From Gorsachius magnificus (taxonomy: Eukaryota > Chordata > Aves > Pelecaniformes > Ardeidae), in NCBI GenBank assembly GCA_034008185.1, contig CM067081.1:66392054-66456053 (forward strand): DNA of 64,000 bases. Direction: 5' to 3'. The position numbers and the translations under genes were made by a program. Below, one piece after another: positions 12,621 through 26,470 of the stretch (its first letter is position 1; every line of letters begins with the position of its first letter). The notes beneath the pieces are model-generated. The model had not been told where the DNA came from. It saw nothing but the letters and a program-made list of their open reading frames with translations, and searched no databases.

Positions 12621-13599
12621 TTGCATTCTAATTAGACTCATCATCTCACTTTAACTTGTAGGTAAAAGAATTTCTTTTTTCCCAGCCAAGAAGAAGTTAA
12701 CAATTGAAGCACTCGCAGAACAATTCTTATCTATATATCAATAGGATGATGTCCAATCGATTGGTTTAAGCACAGAACAGTGCTATCCTCTGAGCCAGTA
12801 AGTCCAAAGATATTCAGTAACGCTACAAGGATGTAGGAAATTAAAGACGAGCATCTTTCTCTGAAGCATCTTCTATGAGTTTCTTCTAGATGCATAATTG
12901 ATCAGGTCCCTCCAATATACTAATTCTTTCTACATTGTTAGCAACAACATCTCATCAAATATTCTTTGCTTCAGGACTGTAGCTATACTAGCCATCTCAT
13001 GGCAAGAGTGAAAAGTTCTCTGACAACTGATTCACAAGACAAGGAAAAGGTTGAGAATAGCAAATGAGACCACCCATGCTTCACACTCAATTTTGAGAAC
13101 TCTGCAACAACAAAGCTTACTTTCTTACTTTAAACCTTTCATAGCCACTCAGTTTTGCTATGCAAATCAGGGTTTATAGAGGACAAGTAGAAACTAATAT
13201 GAGAATGAAATGCATTGGTCCTAAGACAATCTTTTCTACTTTACATGCCTGATCATTTAGAATTTATATCAAAACTAAAATTATACATGTGAACCAAAGG
13301 TAGTCTAAGTTAAATGTCTGAAAGGTTTTCTAATTGCAAAAAACATCATCAGCTGCCTTAATTCACATAAGAGATGTATGTTTTACAGGCCTCTGGGAGA
13401 AATATTTTAGCTGCCTCTTAAAAATAATTCTTTTATGCACTTCATGCTTTGTCAGTACCTGTACCTAATTTTTCTATATCTAATCATGCCTTTCAGAATA
13501 GGTGTATTTTCATAAAGTCAGAGAACCTCCTTGAAGCAGGTTTTCCTGGGTAAGCAACTGCTGAGAATAGAAGTGCAAAAGATCTGGCAGCTATTGAAA
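12621..13599. other. Non-coding stretch, no gene seen
   Basis: A+T-rich sequence between two ancient CR1 relics that lie on opposite strands. Part of it may be further decayed LINE sequence, but I cannot align it by eye. Confidence 0.45.
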
Positions 13600-15770
13600 A
13601 AGGTTACATGAAAAGCACAACAGTAAAACATGCCAACGTGGAAGGAAGTAGGAAACAGAGCAAGATGAAAACACAGAGTGTTTGAAAATCAAAAGACACA
13701 TAGGAAAAGTAATATATGACTAAGGGTCACCTCTACCCATAGGACGCGTGTAATGAGACAATGTAAGCATGGAGGATGAAATTAAAAGTGTTAAAGTGCA
13801 AAATTAATTAATACCAGTAAGGACATGCGTTTGAAATCAGGGGAAGATAAAAGAAAATATAGGTTCACCGTTTAATGGGTGAGGAGAGCAAATAACAGAC
13901 ACAAAGAAAGATGAAGCTTCTGATGCTTATTTTGCTTCAGTCTTCATGGAAAAGATTAACTGAGAGCAAATGTTATTGCAATTCATTTAAAAGAGAACAG
14001 TACAGAGGCCAGAGCAGAGATGGGGCAGGTTCAGTAATATTTAGTTAATTCAAATGTATTTAAGTTAGTGGTTCCTGATTAAATTCACCACTAAGCACTT
14101 AAAGAATGACCAAAACCAATCCCTAGGGCACTAGAGCTACCTTTGACAACTTGAGGAGGGTGGAAAAGGATTCAAAAGACTGCAGAGGAGTCAGCATAGT
14201 ACCTATCATGAAAAGGGGGGATAAGGCCATAGCCTAATTCAGTGTCAGAAGCAATATTAGACAAAGAATTAAATAATCAATGTATAAGCATCTTTAGGAT
14301 ATTAAGGTGATTAAAACTGCCAACATAGATTTTTCAAGAGTAAATCATGTCAAATCAATCTACTTTCCCCTTGCAGAAGGACAGCTGCTCTGGTGATTGA
14401 AAAAGACACAGTAATACCTGTGATATACCTACACTTTGATAAGGTTTTTGAGTTTGTCTTGCATATGTTGGTGTGTACAAATCACAGAAATATGGTCTAG
14501 ATAAAATCACGAGAAAATAGATGCAAAAACTGACTGAAAGTGCATCTCAACCACAAATGCCCCAAATGCATTATCAGCGTGGGAATGATTCAAGCAGGAG
14601 TCTGCACTGAATTGTCCTAGACCCAGTTTGATTCAATGTGTTCATAAGTGACTTGGGTGACAGAACAGAGAATACATTTAAGACATTTGTGGTGACATAA
14701 TGTTAAGCACACAAGGGAAGACAATATCAGAAATCTAATTGATCTTGATACATTGGACGTCAAACTTGAAATTCAATAAAGGCAAATGCAGAGCATTACA
14801 CCAAAAAGAGACATCAGGTACCCAATTACAAAATAAAAAACTGAAGAGGCAGCAATCCATCAGAAAGGGACCGGCTGCTACAGCATTTTGCTGAGTAGAA
14901 GTTGTGACACTCCTGGGAAAAAAATTAAGGCAAATTTAATTCTGGATGAAACTCAGAGGAGCATCACAGGTAAGAAACACAACGCACTGATTCTGCGCCA
15001 CTCCCAGTCAGTCAGGCACCCACTGCACCATGATGCCCCATTTGCTCAACACGCAAAAACAGACAAAGTGTTTAGAAACAGGATAAAAGCCTGAAGGAAA
15101 AAATCAAGCTAGGGAGGAGACATAGCAATCCTTCAACACCTAAAAACAGAGAGACCTCTATGATGGGTAAAAAGAGGCAGTTATGGCAAGCTGCTGGAGG
15201 CAGCTAAAGGGCTGTGGGGCACTCAGTGCTATGCCAGAGCCCTAGAAAGCCTGGCTGCCAAGAAAAGGGCTTGGATGGGCAGAGTTGGGACTATTCTGGG
15301 GAGGAAGAGGAGATCCCAGAAGCAAGAGTCACTGTCCAGGATTGGGACAGAAGCAACAACGTCTGTTTTTCTATATCTTTCTGTTTGCAAGTACAGTCTG
15401 GATTTGTCCTTTCTCCTTGATCATTGATTGTCAACTTTCAGGCTTGCCTACACCATCGAGAGGCTTTAAGCTGCGCTGTAGAAGGCATGGGGAATCAGTT
15501 CTTTTTGTCCACCCAGGGAAGGATAACAAGAATTTAATAGCTTCACAGCAGAACAGGTTTAGCATAGATATTAAGGAGAAAGTCCTAAAGAGAAGCACTG
15601 GAAATCATTGCTCAGAACCTTATAGAATCTCCTTCACTGGAAGGATGAAGAGCTGTTAGGGAAAACATATATTAGCAACTATAAGCAGGTGTCTTTGTTA
15701 TCCCTCTGGGAAGGCAGACCAAAAAGTGAGACCTCCTGAGGGGCCCTTCCATCTTCACTTTGATAAGGTC
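13600..15770 (+). mobile_element. Ancient CR1-like LINE relic, RT region to 3' end
   Basis: A long decayed CR1 ORF2 in sense. Landmarks in order are: 'tattttgcttcagtcttca' (13928, before the RT domain); 'atagtacctatcatgaaaag' (14197, the V-P-I-hydrophobic-K block); 'aaatcatgtcaaatcaatct' (14343, the K-S-C-T-N block); a 'gatatacctacactttgataagg' motif-A remnant (14421); 'ttcataagtgacttgg' (14641, the F-I-N-D-L block); 'gaaattcaataaaggcaaatg' (14769); and the carboxy-terminal block around 15620 ('agaatctccttcactgga'). It ends in a CR1-like '3' cttcc' terminus near 15750-15770. The 15000-15450 part is rearranged or too decayed to follow. Its 5' edge is uncertain. Confidence 0.75.
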
Positions 15771-16009
15771 AATATCTTTTCATGACGTCTCCACATTTTA
15801 CCAGGAAAAACTGCAAAAGCAGCGCATTGTGCTCTGTGCTGATGGCGACTTTCAGATTTCCTTTTCACAGCCCTGGGACAAATGACTTGTAGGATAAGGT
15901 TCGGTATCATTTTTAGCTAGGATTATATGGTGTGTGACATCAGCCCATAGAAATTGTTTCTGGCTTTGCTCTCTGGCATCAGTGAGCAAGTGCTAAGTCA
16001 TACATCTGT
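15771..16009. other. Non-coding stretch, nothing recognised
   Basis: Spacer downstream of the ancient CR1, with only short frames. Confidence 0.5.
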
Positions 16010-16560
16010 TTGGGAATGCAATCACATTATTATCTCCTGACAGAGAACATAATCAACTAATTTCGGCCCTGGTATAAATGCATAACCATTTATTATAAAT
16101 GGATAACCATTCTCAGTTACCCTCTGAAGAATCCTCCTTGTCTCCATTACTGCTGTATAGGTAAATTAAACTCCTCAATTTATGTGCTCCAAATTAGTTA
16201 AAATAATTTAAAGTAGATGGAGTTAACCGCTTGGAAGTTATTTCTCAATAACTAAGCTATTAGTAATCATTCCTAGGGCTCTTTATAATCAATGCTGGAT
16301 TGTTTCTCAGTGAATATGCACATCTCCTTGCTATTACTTCAGTGGAGTAATGCCAAGTTAAACCAACTGAGGATTTGGCCCACAATATCTCAAGGGTACT
16401 TCCTTTTAATTTAGTAATAATTACACCCTAGGCTAATATACTAGAAGGTCTTTGGCCTTTGAGTTAATGAAATAATACCAACATGGCCCTCAGAATCAAT
16501 TTATTCAGCAAAGAGGAAAATTATTACTTCACAAACAGGAAGTAACCTCAATTTATTATA
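16010..16560. promoter_or_regulatory. Candidate conserved enhancer-like element
   Basis: About 550 bp of A+T-rich, non-repetitive sequence with many homeodomain-type words, including TAATTA at 16418-16423 and several ATTAGT/TAAT cores. It lacks the frame structure of LINE relics. It includes an imperfect 17-base duplication at 16074-16111. The call rests on composition and motif density only. Confidence 0.3.
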
Positions 16561-16703
16561 ATAAACTTCATTGTGTATATAAAAAGAGAAAAAAAGACAG
16601 AGGAGATGAACAAGTAGGAAGATAATTTTTAATATGATTTTCTATGGTTCTTATCTCCCTAGTATCTGATAACCCAAACCAAAAGTGTAAACCATGGGCA
16701 CAT

Positions 16704-16721
16704 ACACACACACACACACAA
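16704..16721. repeat. (CA)n microsatellite
   Basis: Nine CA dinucleotide units in a row. This is a simple repeat that is potentially polymorphic. Confidence 0.95.
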
Positions 16722-18459
16722 ACAAATTAAATGAATCCCAATTTCATCACCCACTAAAGGCCTCACAGACAGAGATTTCCTGGAGTGACGTCAAGACAAG
16801 AATTTTACTGTAAAATGGTCCAAAAGTGATTAGTCTGTGGGGTTTTGGCTTAAGTGTTAATAAAAATAAAACCTTGCCAAAGCTGCAAGCATACAATATC
16901 AAGTGTTCTGAAAATCAGATGATAGCCAGAAAGAACTCCATATTAATTTAAAAAATGGAATCTCTGTCTCTCTTCAAACCTTTTGATGCTCTGCAAAGGC
17001 CAAAATAAGAATGGGACTGTGTCCTAAGAAATGCTGTACTTAGTCCTGCTGATGTTGCAGTAGCATAGACAGGACTAAGATTGAGCAAGACATTTTTCTG
17101 AAGTTTGTGCTGCATTGGTAAATTAAATATTGAGGAAACCATAAAACATTTTCCTTCTGATTATCTCTTTATCAAGCTTACCATCATGTTTGCAGATCCA
17201 AAACTGACATCAGAAAAACTTCCCAGTTTGGCTTGTTGTGAAGGTTTTGCAGCCTTGCAGAACCTGCTAGTGGGATGTATTTGGAAAGGCAGGGAGTCTC
17301 TGCCAAATCTGAATTCTTGGTGGACACGTAGTGTCCTGGAAGCATCAGCTACACAGGCAGGGGAGACTTACTCATCTATGGCAAAATAAGGTCCTTTATC
17401 CAGATGCTCAATGAATATGGTTGTAATGCAGCTCTATGAACTCTTCTTAATCGATTGCATAAATGTTAAAGCTACAGAGTCATGCTAGGTTATTTTATTA
17501 GTGTAATGCTTTCTTCTGGGGCAGTGAACTTTGCATTCTTTCCTACACAGTGGTTGCATGAACACTGCACCCTTTCTCCTTCCTCCCTTCCCTCTGTCCA
17601 CCTCAGCTGTAGGTATTGAAGGCACTTGCCTAAAGGGTCACTGGGAAGAGACAGAAGCCTCTCAGACTGTTACAGTATCTACCATGAGACTCTTCACTGG
17701 ACCGAAGAACCTGCCTCCACTCTAAAAACAGTGGCTTGAGCTCCTGACAGCGTGTGGTTCAGATACAACCTTCAAGCTGGTTTGTCTTGACTTCTTGTAG
17801 GTGATGTTGACTTTCCAAACCGCCTCCATGCTCTTTACTGCAGTTTGGACTCTAATTTGGAAACGATGCAATCAAAATGGAAATACTGCACTAGCTTATC
17901 CTGTGACTTGGTTCTTCTACTGTCAAAGGTCAAAATGTTTCTGCAAATCACGGGGACACGTGAACTGCTGTGTAAAAGGAGATAAAACTCCATGATATAA
18001 AATATTAGACGCACTAAATACAGGGCTTGCCAGCAGTCCCTTCTTTTTACTTTATAAATCAGTTGTTGTTCCCATATGTAGATAAAGCCCAATGCTTTTG
18101 ATGTGCTGCTGTAATTCAGAGGTAGCTTACAGAATATTACAGAAGTTACAGAATGAAAGTGGTGTGAATGTAAGGGACTTGACCATTCAAGTATGAACTT
18201 CAGGTCTTACACTCTCAGTCTCGAAGTATCTAGAAAATATTATGAAAATATCATTGTCATTTTTTCAGAACCACTCAGCAGTCAGTTTCTCAGGAAAAGA
18301 AAAAACACACCAAAGAAAAAGTATTTCCTACAGAAACACTGCAGAGTGATGCGAGTATTTCACCTTATTTTAAAAGCCCTCTGTAGAATTTTAGAGTATA
18401 TGACATTTACAATTTTCCTATTACAAACAAGTGGAGCTCCACTCTGAGTTAGTCTCATT
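16722..18459. other. Non-coding stretch, no gene seen
   Basis: Short chance frames on both strands. I found no splice-flanked exon or repeat family that I can name. Confidence 0.5.
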
Positions 18460-18780
18460 GGGCAACAGTGAACTGGAAATTATACTTAGTCCTAATCCAT
18501 TTCTAATAGCTTTGTGTTGGCCTCAAGGCATAATTGAAATTCTAATATATAAGACTGGAGCAGCTGCTAAATTTGAATTTATGTATTAACTATTTGGAGG
18601 AATTAGTTAATTAACTTTAACATTGTTATAGTCTCTTTAACAGTGTTTCAAAATAACTGACTGTGATTAATAGACCATGATAAGAATTTTGATCAGTTGT
18701 GATCTCATGTTTAAAAAGAGAAGAATTTATTGCACATTAAAATGTTGTTTGAATTATTTAATTGTAGATTTCAATCTTGT
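18460..18780. promoter_or_regulatory. Candidate conserved enhancer-like element
   Basis: A+T-rich block with the palindromic homeodomain word TTAATTAA at 18607-18614, and nearby ATAATTGAAATTC and GATTAATAG words. No LINE, SINE or microsatellite pattern explains it. Function is inferred. Confidence 0.3.
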
Positions 18781-21700
18781 CTCAAAATGCAATCTTCATC
18801 CATTCAGTGACATAAGAAGTTAGTTTCTTCTACCCAAACATTTACAAACCTTGCCTCCATTTCCTTTCCTTCTGCCATTATTTCATTTAATTTCATGTGG
18901 TTTTTAATGAGTGATTGTTTTCAACAGTTTTTGAGAGTTTCAGTCAGCAATATTTCATTCTGGAATAAAAGCTAATGATCCATAAATTCTTAATGCCATA
19001 TTTTTATAGCCAGTAAATTAGTCTTAAATGGGTTCAGTAAGTTCTGTGATGTATGTCATTAATTGTTAATGGTGTTTTAACTAGATAATTGTTGTAAAAG
19101 GTTGTTTGTCATCACCACTGGTAGGTGACTGTTCCTTGCAATCTGTTCCGCCTAGTACTGCAGAACTTATGCTATCTACCATTGTGCGCAGCAAAGATAT
19201 CGGGAGACTGTGAAGCATAGTTTAAATATCAAATTCAAACATGTCCAGTGGATAATGAACTTACAGACCATCAGACTTAATAAGGTCAGATTACTTTTCA
19301 TTTTTCAAACAGAAACACATGTGTATCATATACTAGTGCTCTTTGCATATAGTGTAAATGAGTTATAAACCAGTCCTGCCTAAGTAGTAAAGATGCCTCA
19401 GCTTTAGATCCAAGCCAATTCAGGCACTAAATTACCTAAAGATTATGCTATCCAATGACTTAGTGGCCTGAGTAGCAAGTGAAGCTTGGGAGTCATTAGT
19501 GGTTTCTTTCTCCTTAGGATAAAGAGGTAGTATTACCTTAACGACATGCAGTACTTAGAGGAAAAGTTCATCAAGTGCTAAGCAAAGTAAGTCAGTAAAA
19601 GCAAATTGAATCTCCTCTTTGGACTTGAATCCTTAACTAATATTACAACTTCACAAGCTGTTTCCACCAAGTTAATTATCAAGTAAACAGGTATCTTCAG
19701 TAAGGCCAGATCTAACTACAAAGAATAGGAATACAACATCTTGTTTCACCAAACATAGGAGGCACTAAGCATCCAGAGGCAATGCCTTTGCTTGCTATTC
19801 CAAGCCTCTCTCTGGGTTGCCTTCATTTCTAAAAACGCACATGCTCTTTTGTCCTTGCTCTCAGGGGTGGGTTTTCTTTGGGTATTGCTGTAAATATTAC
19901 TCTTTGGTGTCTCTGGGTTCTCTTCTCACATTTTCTCTGGGATTCTTTGGCCTCCCTACTAGTTTTCTCTGACACCCAGCTCCCCCAGAGGAGTCCTGGC
20001 CCTTCACATTTTCTTTCCACCGGTGGCCAGCTGCATGGCTTGACTCCTGACTGATTGCTGCGTGGCCTGCCGGTCAGTCCCAGCTTGTTTGCACTCCATT
20101 CCATGCAGCTTTTGTATGTTTACCCTAAATGAGAGGTAGCGGACATTTGACCTCTGTTTTAGGGTAAAATCTTTAGCATAAGATTCACCAAATCCTTAGG
20201 AGAACGATACAGGCAGAATGAACCGTGCAGACCGAGGCCAACCCCTGGGGCATACCTGCTGTTCTTCCCCCCCATCTCGTCCTGTGCCTGAGCTTACGTG
20301 GAGCCCCATGGACAGCATGAGCAGAGGCTGGGGTTTGTGTGTGCAAACAGGGGCTAGTGACAGGTTATTATGTGCCAGCTTCAAATCCTCCCAAGACAGA
20401 TTAGGTATTTCTTAAGGGAGGGTATTTAATACTGTCAACTGTTCTCCTTAATGCCTACTATAACAGGGAGGGCATAGGGGTTTGAAGACTTTTGTTTGCC
20501 CTGACCCAGTGCGTAACTACCATGTGTGAGCTGCGTATGCACCATGCAGAAGGAACAAATGCAAATTATAGTGACTTGTTTGGTATGCAGCAGGATGATG
20601 AGGCTCTACTGCTCTATTCTGCCAGGAAAATCAGGTACAAAGGCACATGTTGTGCTCATGCCTTGTATCACAATATTTGACCCATCTCATTGGCTGCCAT
20701 ACCTGCTTCATTCCCCAATTCCTTTTTGCCCCCTAATTAGTAGCATGCTGCAACCACCTACCAGCCCGACATGACTAAAAAAGCCTGCCAGGGACAGCCC
20801 CCTGTAAGGAGTCAGTAAAGCTTCTCAGTAGCTCACAAAGAGGAGTGAGGACAATTTTTTCTCCCGCGGAATATCAGCCGCCTCAAATGCAGTCAGGGTG
20901 CACAACCCCCAGCAAAGCAGTGCTGACAACAGCCTGGCTCGCTGCACTGGAACTACCTTCTAGAAATGTCTTGCCTCCTCACCAGCACAACCAGTTCTTT
21001 CCAGCATTCCCCACATTTGCAAGGCTCCCCTCTATTCCCGTGTTCCTCACCCCCACTTGAAGAACAAGTGGGCATGAGTTTTGGAGTGCCGCGATCAGAA
21101 ACTCCCACCCTTACCAGCTTAGTCAGTGCCCATCCTGCAATTGCTCTTGAAAAGGGGATTGAACTTTTCAAAAACAGAGGAGAATCACACTCATTCTTTA
21201 CAATGTGGAGCCAAAAATGCTGTCATTGCTACCATAATGCGAAAAACAGTGGTGGTTAGAGCATGCACCCCAAAACATGGCAAAAGCCAGGCTCCCGGAA
21301 AAAGGCCACACCATGGGAATGCAGGTATCTCTAGAGTATAGGCAGTGGGAGGAATTCTCTCTAGTTTTCCAGTTGAAGCAGCTCCTTTGTACACATAATA
21401 CTAAAAGATTCACTGAGAAGGAGTGTGGGAGCGAACAGGGAATTTTCCAGGAGGAAGAAAAGCTCATTGCTAGTCCCTGCTCTTCTGTGTTCTCACACAT
21501 ATTTCACCTATAACCAGCATTGGGTAAGAGGTACCAGCAGACCTTGGGACCTTGGGATTTAGCCTGCTCAAGAGCAAGCTGTACCCACTAGAAAGCTATG
21601 CTCAGTCTCATTCCTTCTGTCCAGCCAAGGTCTTCCATGCAAAGAACAGCTTCAAACAGTGGGGGTGGGAGAGGGAGGGAAGGGAAACGGCCATACCTCG

Positions 21701-23199
21701 CTGGGCCAATGAAGAGAGCACCCTGCAAGGTCACCTGGAATTCAAATCCTTCAGGTAGACACAGGAATTGACTGGTATTCCACATGATAGGTCAACCCTC
21801 AAACTACCCAGGTGGCATATAAAAACTAGAGAAACACCACCTCCTTCTTTAGAGATTGCAAGGTTTGGTATGGAGCCAACGCCAGCCCTGAGATTGCCTG
21901 CCAGCCCATAATGTCTTGTGCAAATGAATGAAAATATGCATATTTAAGGAGCCAGTAGGGCTTGTGCCCTAAAGAGGTGATAAACTAAAAAGGTGATGAC
22001 CTAAAAGAGGTGATAAACTGCTCACTTTTGAAAACTCAAAAAACCCCATGAAACTTCAGCAAATTAAAATTTTTTGAAACTCTCAGCCTGCAAAAGCATG
22101 TGAAGCTTCAGTTTTTTAGGACCTGAGTTAGCAACAATTTCATTTGGCTTTGTATTAAAGGTTATGGCAGTGTCAGCTAATGTGTCTGCATGTAGAGGGA
22201 ACACCATGGTACATAAAAATCACTTATCTGAGTTACATTATGAAATATTTTAAAGAACTTCAAGGGTCTTCAGCTGACTTAAATGAACTCATTACAGAAA
22301 TTGGGTTAAAATCCTTTGGGGTGAGCTCCTTTGGATATCTGGGGTGTTATTTGTAATATCTATTATTTCACTACGCATAAATCTCTAGAAATAAGTCAGC
22401 CATTATTTCAGCCCAAGGCTCCAGTTTCTACTCCTCCTTTTACTCTTCTCACACAAGCTTACCATAATCCTCTTAATAACTATGTGTTCTGTTTACAATA
22501 TTTTGAGCAATATCAACCCTAAGCCACTAATTTTTTTTTCCAGTTGTTTAATGAAGATTAGATTAATTTTATTAGCATTCAGAAAGTGCTCTTTTCCGAT
22601 GATCAGTCGTAGTTCTGCTGGGATTTTTTAAAAAGCCGAAGGGAGGTGGTTATCCAAATACCAATGAATTTCAATGAAAACAGGTTACATAACACAGGCC
22701 ATTGGAGAATCCTAGCTTTAATTATACCTGCAGCCCTAAGATCAGTTCTTGAAACACATTGTGCATATCTGCACACTTGCTTGGAGTTCAGTCTCGAATC
22801 ACACTACCAAAGAAAAAAAAAAAAGAGATGTGGGAATGATTAAAAAAGAAAAAAAATAACAATTCATAAGCCTCACACGGTATCATGTATGGGCTGAGGG
22901 TGATGGTATGTTATGTTAGCAAAAAGGGACTCGGGCAGTGCCTGCCTTGTTAGTGCTGCTCGGGAATCACAAAAGCAGGGTTTTCCCTCAACACCTCTCA
23001 TTTTGTCCCTTTTCTCTTCTTCCCTTTATCCCACCCTAAGCCATCATACTGAACCATATCCTTAGGATTCAGCCAGTGGGAAGGTTCACCTCTCTAAGGA
23101 TTTGTCACCTATGAAGATGTTTTGTTTACATCCATCAACTGTTTAAAACTGGCAGAAATCTCTTTACAGGGAGGACTATAATAAATTCAGTCCCCTATA
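18781..23199. other. Non-coding stretch, no gene seen
   Basis: Includes an A+T-rich part (to about 19800) and a more C+G-rich part (about 19800-21780) with many overlapping short frames of up to 100 codons. None of these resembles a known protein or is flanked by convincing splice sites. A short local tandem repeat at 21969-22020 is listed separately. Confidence 0.5.
21969..22020. repeat. Three-copy imperfect tandem repeat, unit about 17 bp
   Basis: Three consecutive versions of CTAAAGAGGTGATAAA, the middle one diverged (AAGGTGATGAC). This is a local slippage product in unique sequence. Confidence 0.85.
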
Positions 23200-23332
23200 G
23201 AGCTCAGAGAGACCTCAGCATCAAAGGACACATTAAATAAAATGCTACTCAGTCTAGGATAAAGTATGTCTGATGCAGCTAGTTGGGCTAAATATCTGAC
23301 AAGACATTTCCCAGCCCTGTGATTCCACGATT
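23200..23332 (+). mobile_element. Probable CR1 3' end, old subfamily
   Basis: The last 50 bases read 'gttgggctaaatatctgac', a C-rich 'ttcccagccctgtgattcc' and ACGATT. This keeps the layout of the 3' terminus of older CR1 subfamilies (a 'ttggactagatgatct' block, then 'cttccagcc', then the octamer). Upstream sequence is too decayed to place. Only the terminal portion is supported. Confidence 0.5.
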
Positions 23333-26269
23333 TGTTGCTGGTTCTCACGTAGCAGATGTGAACGAACACAAACTTCCCAGAAATATTGACTTTAAACAAT
23401 GCTTGGCCTCACTGGCTGTTGCTCCTCTTTTTCACAGGTGACTATTAACACTGCTCTTGACCTCCTCTGTTCCCCACGGAGCCTCTGCTTGGGAAGTCAC
23501 TGATGTTTCCCCATGCTGAGAAGGAGGGAGGAACTGCACTTTCCCTAAGCACTGTTGGCGGGGAGGAGGAAAGAGAGAGAAAGGGTCCACTGGGAGCATC
23601 AAAAACACCTAGAATGCTCCGGCTCCTTTTAATCACTGAATACAAATGACCTAAAAATGACCCTAAAGATAATCCATCTCCCAAAAAAAAAAAAAAGAAA
23701 ATAAAAAAATGAGGCAAGCAGGGAGAAGGGAGGATTATGAAGACATCCCTTTGATAAACTCTGCCCCCTTACAAAGGCTGGAGGGCAGAATCTGAAGATA
23801 CGAGCGGTGATGGTAAAGATGGCAGCTTTCCAATATCAATGTTGTCAGTTTATCCTGAAAAGTTGACCTTTTTAAACTAGCACAGAATCTTTTCTTTTCC
23901 TATATGACAGCATTTTGCCTTTTTGTGGAAACAGTTCCCTAACAGGCTTTCTCTTGGCCGTTTATTACACGTCGAGTGCTAGGTTTGGTTTCTAATAGTT
24001 CCTTTTCATCTAGCTGCCTACTGCTGACTGTGGAAAGTGTAGGTTTGGCTCCACTGATGGCTCTCTGTAATGGCTGTGATTACACCCTCTGCATCTTCTT
24101 CACAGTGCCAGCCTTTCAATTGAACAGCACATTATGCCTGGATAAGACTCAAAGAGCAGCTTAATATCAGGGTTCTCTGGAGCTATAATAACTGGTTCAA
24201 GATCTAACAGATAAAACCACATCAATATTTCTGTATGGTCCATGAGGTAAAACACATCAATCCTGCATATGTCTGTCCATGAGTTAAAGCTGTATTTTAC
24301 CATCGCTCTGGGGGAAGAGGGGTGAAAATAAACCAATGTCATCAGAAGGTCCAGAGAACAGCAAGTATAAAGCAACCTGCCACCTGCTGCACGTGTCAGC
24401 AGCATAGCCCCTTTGTGTCAGACCCAACGGATCGCATTGCAAGTCACCGTTCCTAAGCAGGTATCCCTTTAAACTTGAGAAAATGTGATTCCGCAAAATA
24501 TGCCACACTAGTTGAACCCAGCTATTTCCAAGGAACATGCTGTAACATTGCTATAAGTACAAGTAGAACGGTGCTTCCATGGGGGGGCAGAACCTGGGAA
24601 GAGGCTGGACATGAAAGAGAAACTGCTTGTGAGGTTTTAAACTATATAAATTTACTATTCAGTTTTGTAATCCTGAAGTGTTAGGAAAACAGGTCCAGAA
24701 CACAAAATAGAAAAGAAAATAAAAAGGCAGTAATTCATTTGCTGTTGGTTCTTTAGAGTTTATATTTTGAATTTTTTTCTGTGTATAGGTAAAGTTTAAA
24801 AAGGGAGGGTTTTGACTGTTCTGTTGCATTTTACTAATTCTCAAAACTGGGAAGCAGCTTTAAAAACCACCAAATTTTGCAAGCATTTTTCATGAAGGTG
24901 GAAAGGACGATGGCAGAAAGGACAATGGCAGAGCCATTACCAATACTTGTATTCAAACCTCCCTTCAGGCCCAGCTCTAAGACTAGCTCAGTAAATACAT
25001 TTACCCAAAATTTCAGTTATGGCAGTAGTAGCGTTTGTGTGGAAAGCTAAGAAAATGCAATTTTCACAAAGTGTTGGACTGTGGGGCCTTTTTGTCACAC
25101 CAGTCTTTTAGGCCATTCTGTCCACAGGGCAGGATTCATCCAGGTCACATCCCTGCCAGCAAGCAGTGTGGTCGAGTGGGACTGGGCCTCCGCAGGGCAA
25201 AGCAATTCGTGCTGAGGACCTGATGCTCTCAAGGTGCACATTTCAGAGCAGGGTTCGTTTTGAGGGGGAGGGGGGGATGTCACTTCAGGCTGGCTGTCTT
25301 CTGTCTATTTGTGGCTAGAGACCACTAGGTGCACATCTGGAACTGATCTTCCAGTTCAGTTTCATTTGGAAGGAATCCAGTTTGTTTACTCACGATGCAA
25401 AACAAAGTGCAAGTGGAGGCAACTGGGAGATTAACTTCCATAACACAGTACTGCTCTGAACCCAAATGTGAATGTACATGTGCCCTCAACACCCAAGAAG
25501 AAGCTACTCTCTGAACGACTTGAAGTGGTACGTAGGACACTGGACTTCATTTAAATAGCCAACCCATAGGTTCACCATAGTAACCCCATTCTCAGCTTCC
25601 TGCTACAGAACAGCTCATTAAAAAAAATTTTTCAAAACACCCCTCATTGCTGTGGGGAAACCAAATCCTGACGTTTATACAGCAAAGTTGCATGTGCCAT
25701 ATAGATATGCCTTTCAAGACACTGTGTACTTTATATGACAAAATTTCTGCTTGCCTCCAACAACAAATCTTCCCATTTCTATCCCAAGTTTAACTCCACT
25801 TACGTCTTTACATTACTGACATAATTGCTGGTGGGTGGAACCATAGAGGGGCACTGTGATTGCTCGGCAGAGCCAATGTCATTCTCTCGCTTTCCCACCT
25901 GCCCTCAGCGAAGTCCTGTGATCTGACAACAGCCAGAGAAAACCATGCAAGTTTTGTTTCTCCCAGGCTGCTCTGGTCCCTGAGGTTTGCTCTCTCACTG
26001 AGGCAGGCACTTAGTGAAACTGCTGTCAGAGACACCAGGAGTGGCAGGCACAAATTTCCAAGGATCCTTACAAGTCCAGTGTGGATTTTAAGCAAAACTG
26101 GCTTTGTGGTTTGTTGTGTGGTTGGCTTTTTTTAAGGGGCTCTGGCAACTTTACTGGAGCTGACATGTATTACCAGGCTGAAGCCTGAGATTTAGTGTGC
26201 GAGTGAATGTGCTCCCATGAAAAACACACTGGTGTTATGTGTCTAGTTCCCAGAACTCTGATGCCTCCC
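23333..26269. other. Non-coding stretch, no gene seen
   Basis: Contains a run of 14 A within 23683-23696 and a perfect 15-bp tandem duplication at 24901-24930. Frames up to about 100 codons occur without recognisable domains. No RNA gene was seen. Confidence 0.5.
24901..24930. repeat. 15-bp tandem duplication
   Basis: Two adjacent copies of GAAAGGACRATGGCA differing at one base (G or A at the ninth position). Confidence 0.9.
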
Positions 26270-26470
26270 TTTGCGTCCACCATCAGCAATGCAATCATTC
26301 AAATAAGCTGAAATCAATCATATAATGAGTCCCACCATATGATACTTATCTTTGAGGGGAATGAATAAATCATTGTGCCTTTGACAGGGTATTTATGCCA
26401 TAAATTGACCTAGGAAGTGGCATGGCAACACTTTGATAGTTATGGCTGTGATAGTGACAATTTAGGAATG
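26270..26470. promoter_or_regulatory. Candidate conserved enhancer-like element
   Basis: Non-repetitive block with closely spaced AATCAATCATATAATGAG, TTTGACAGGG, TTTATGCCATAAA (an inverted word pair) and AATTTAGGAATG words, typical of homeodomain/TALE-rich enhancers. Based on motif content alone. Confidence 0.27.
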
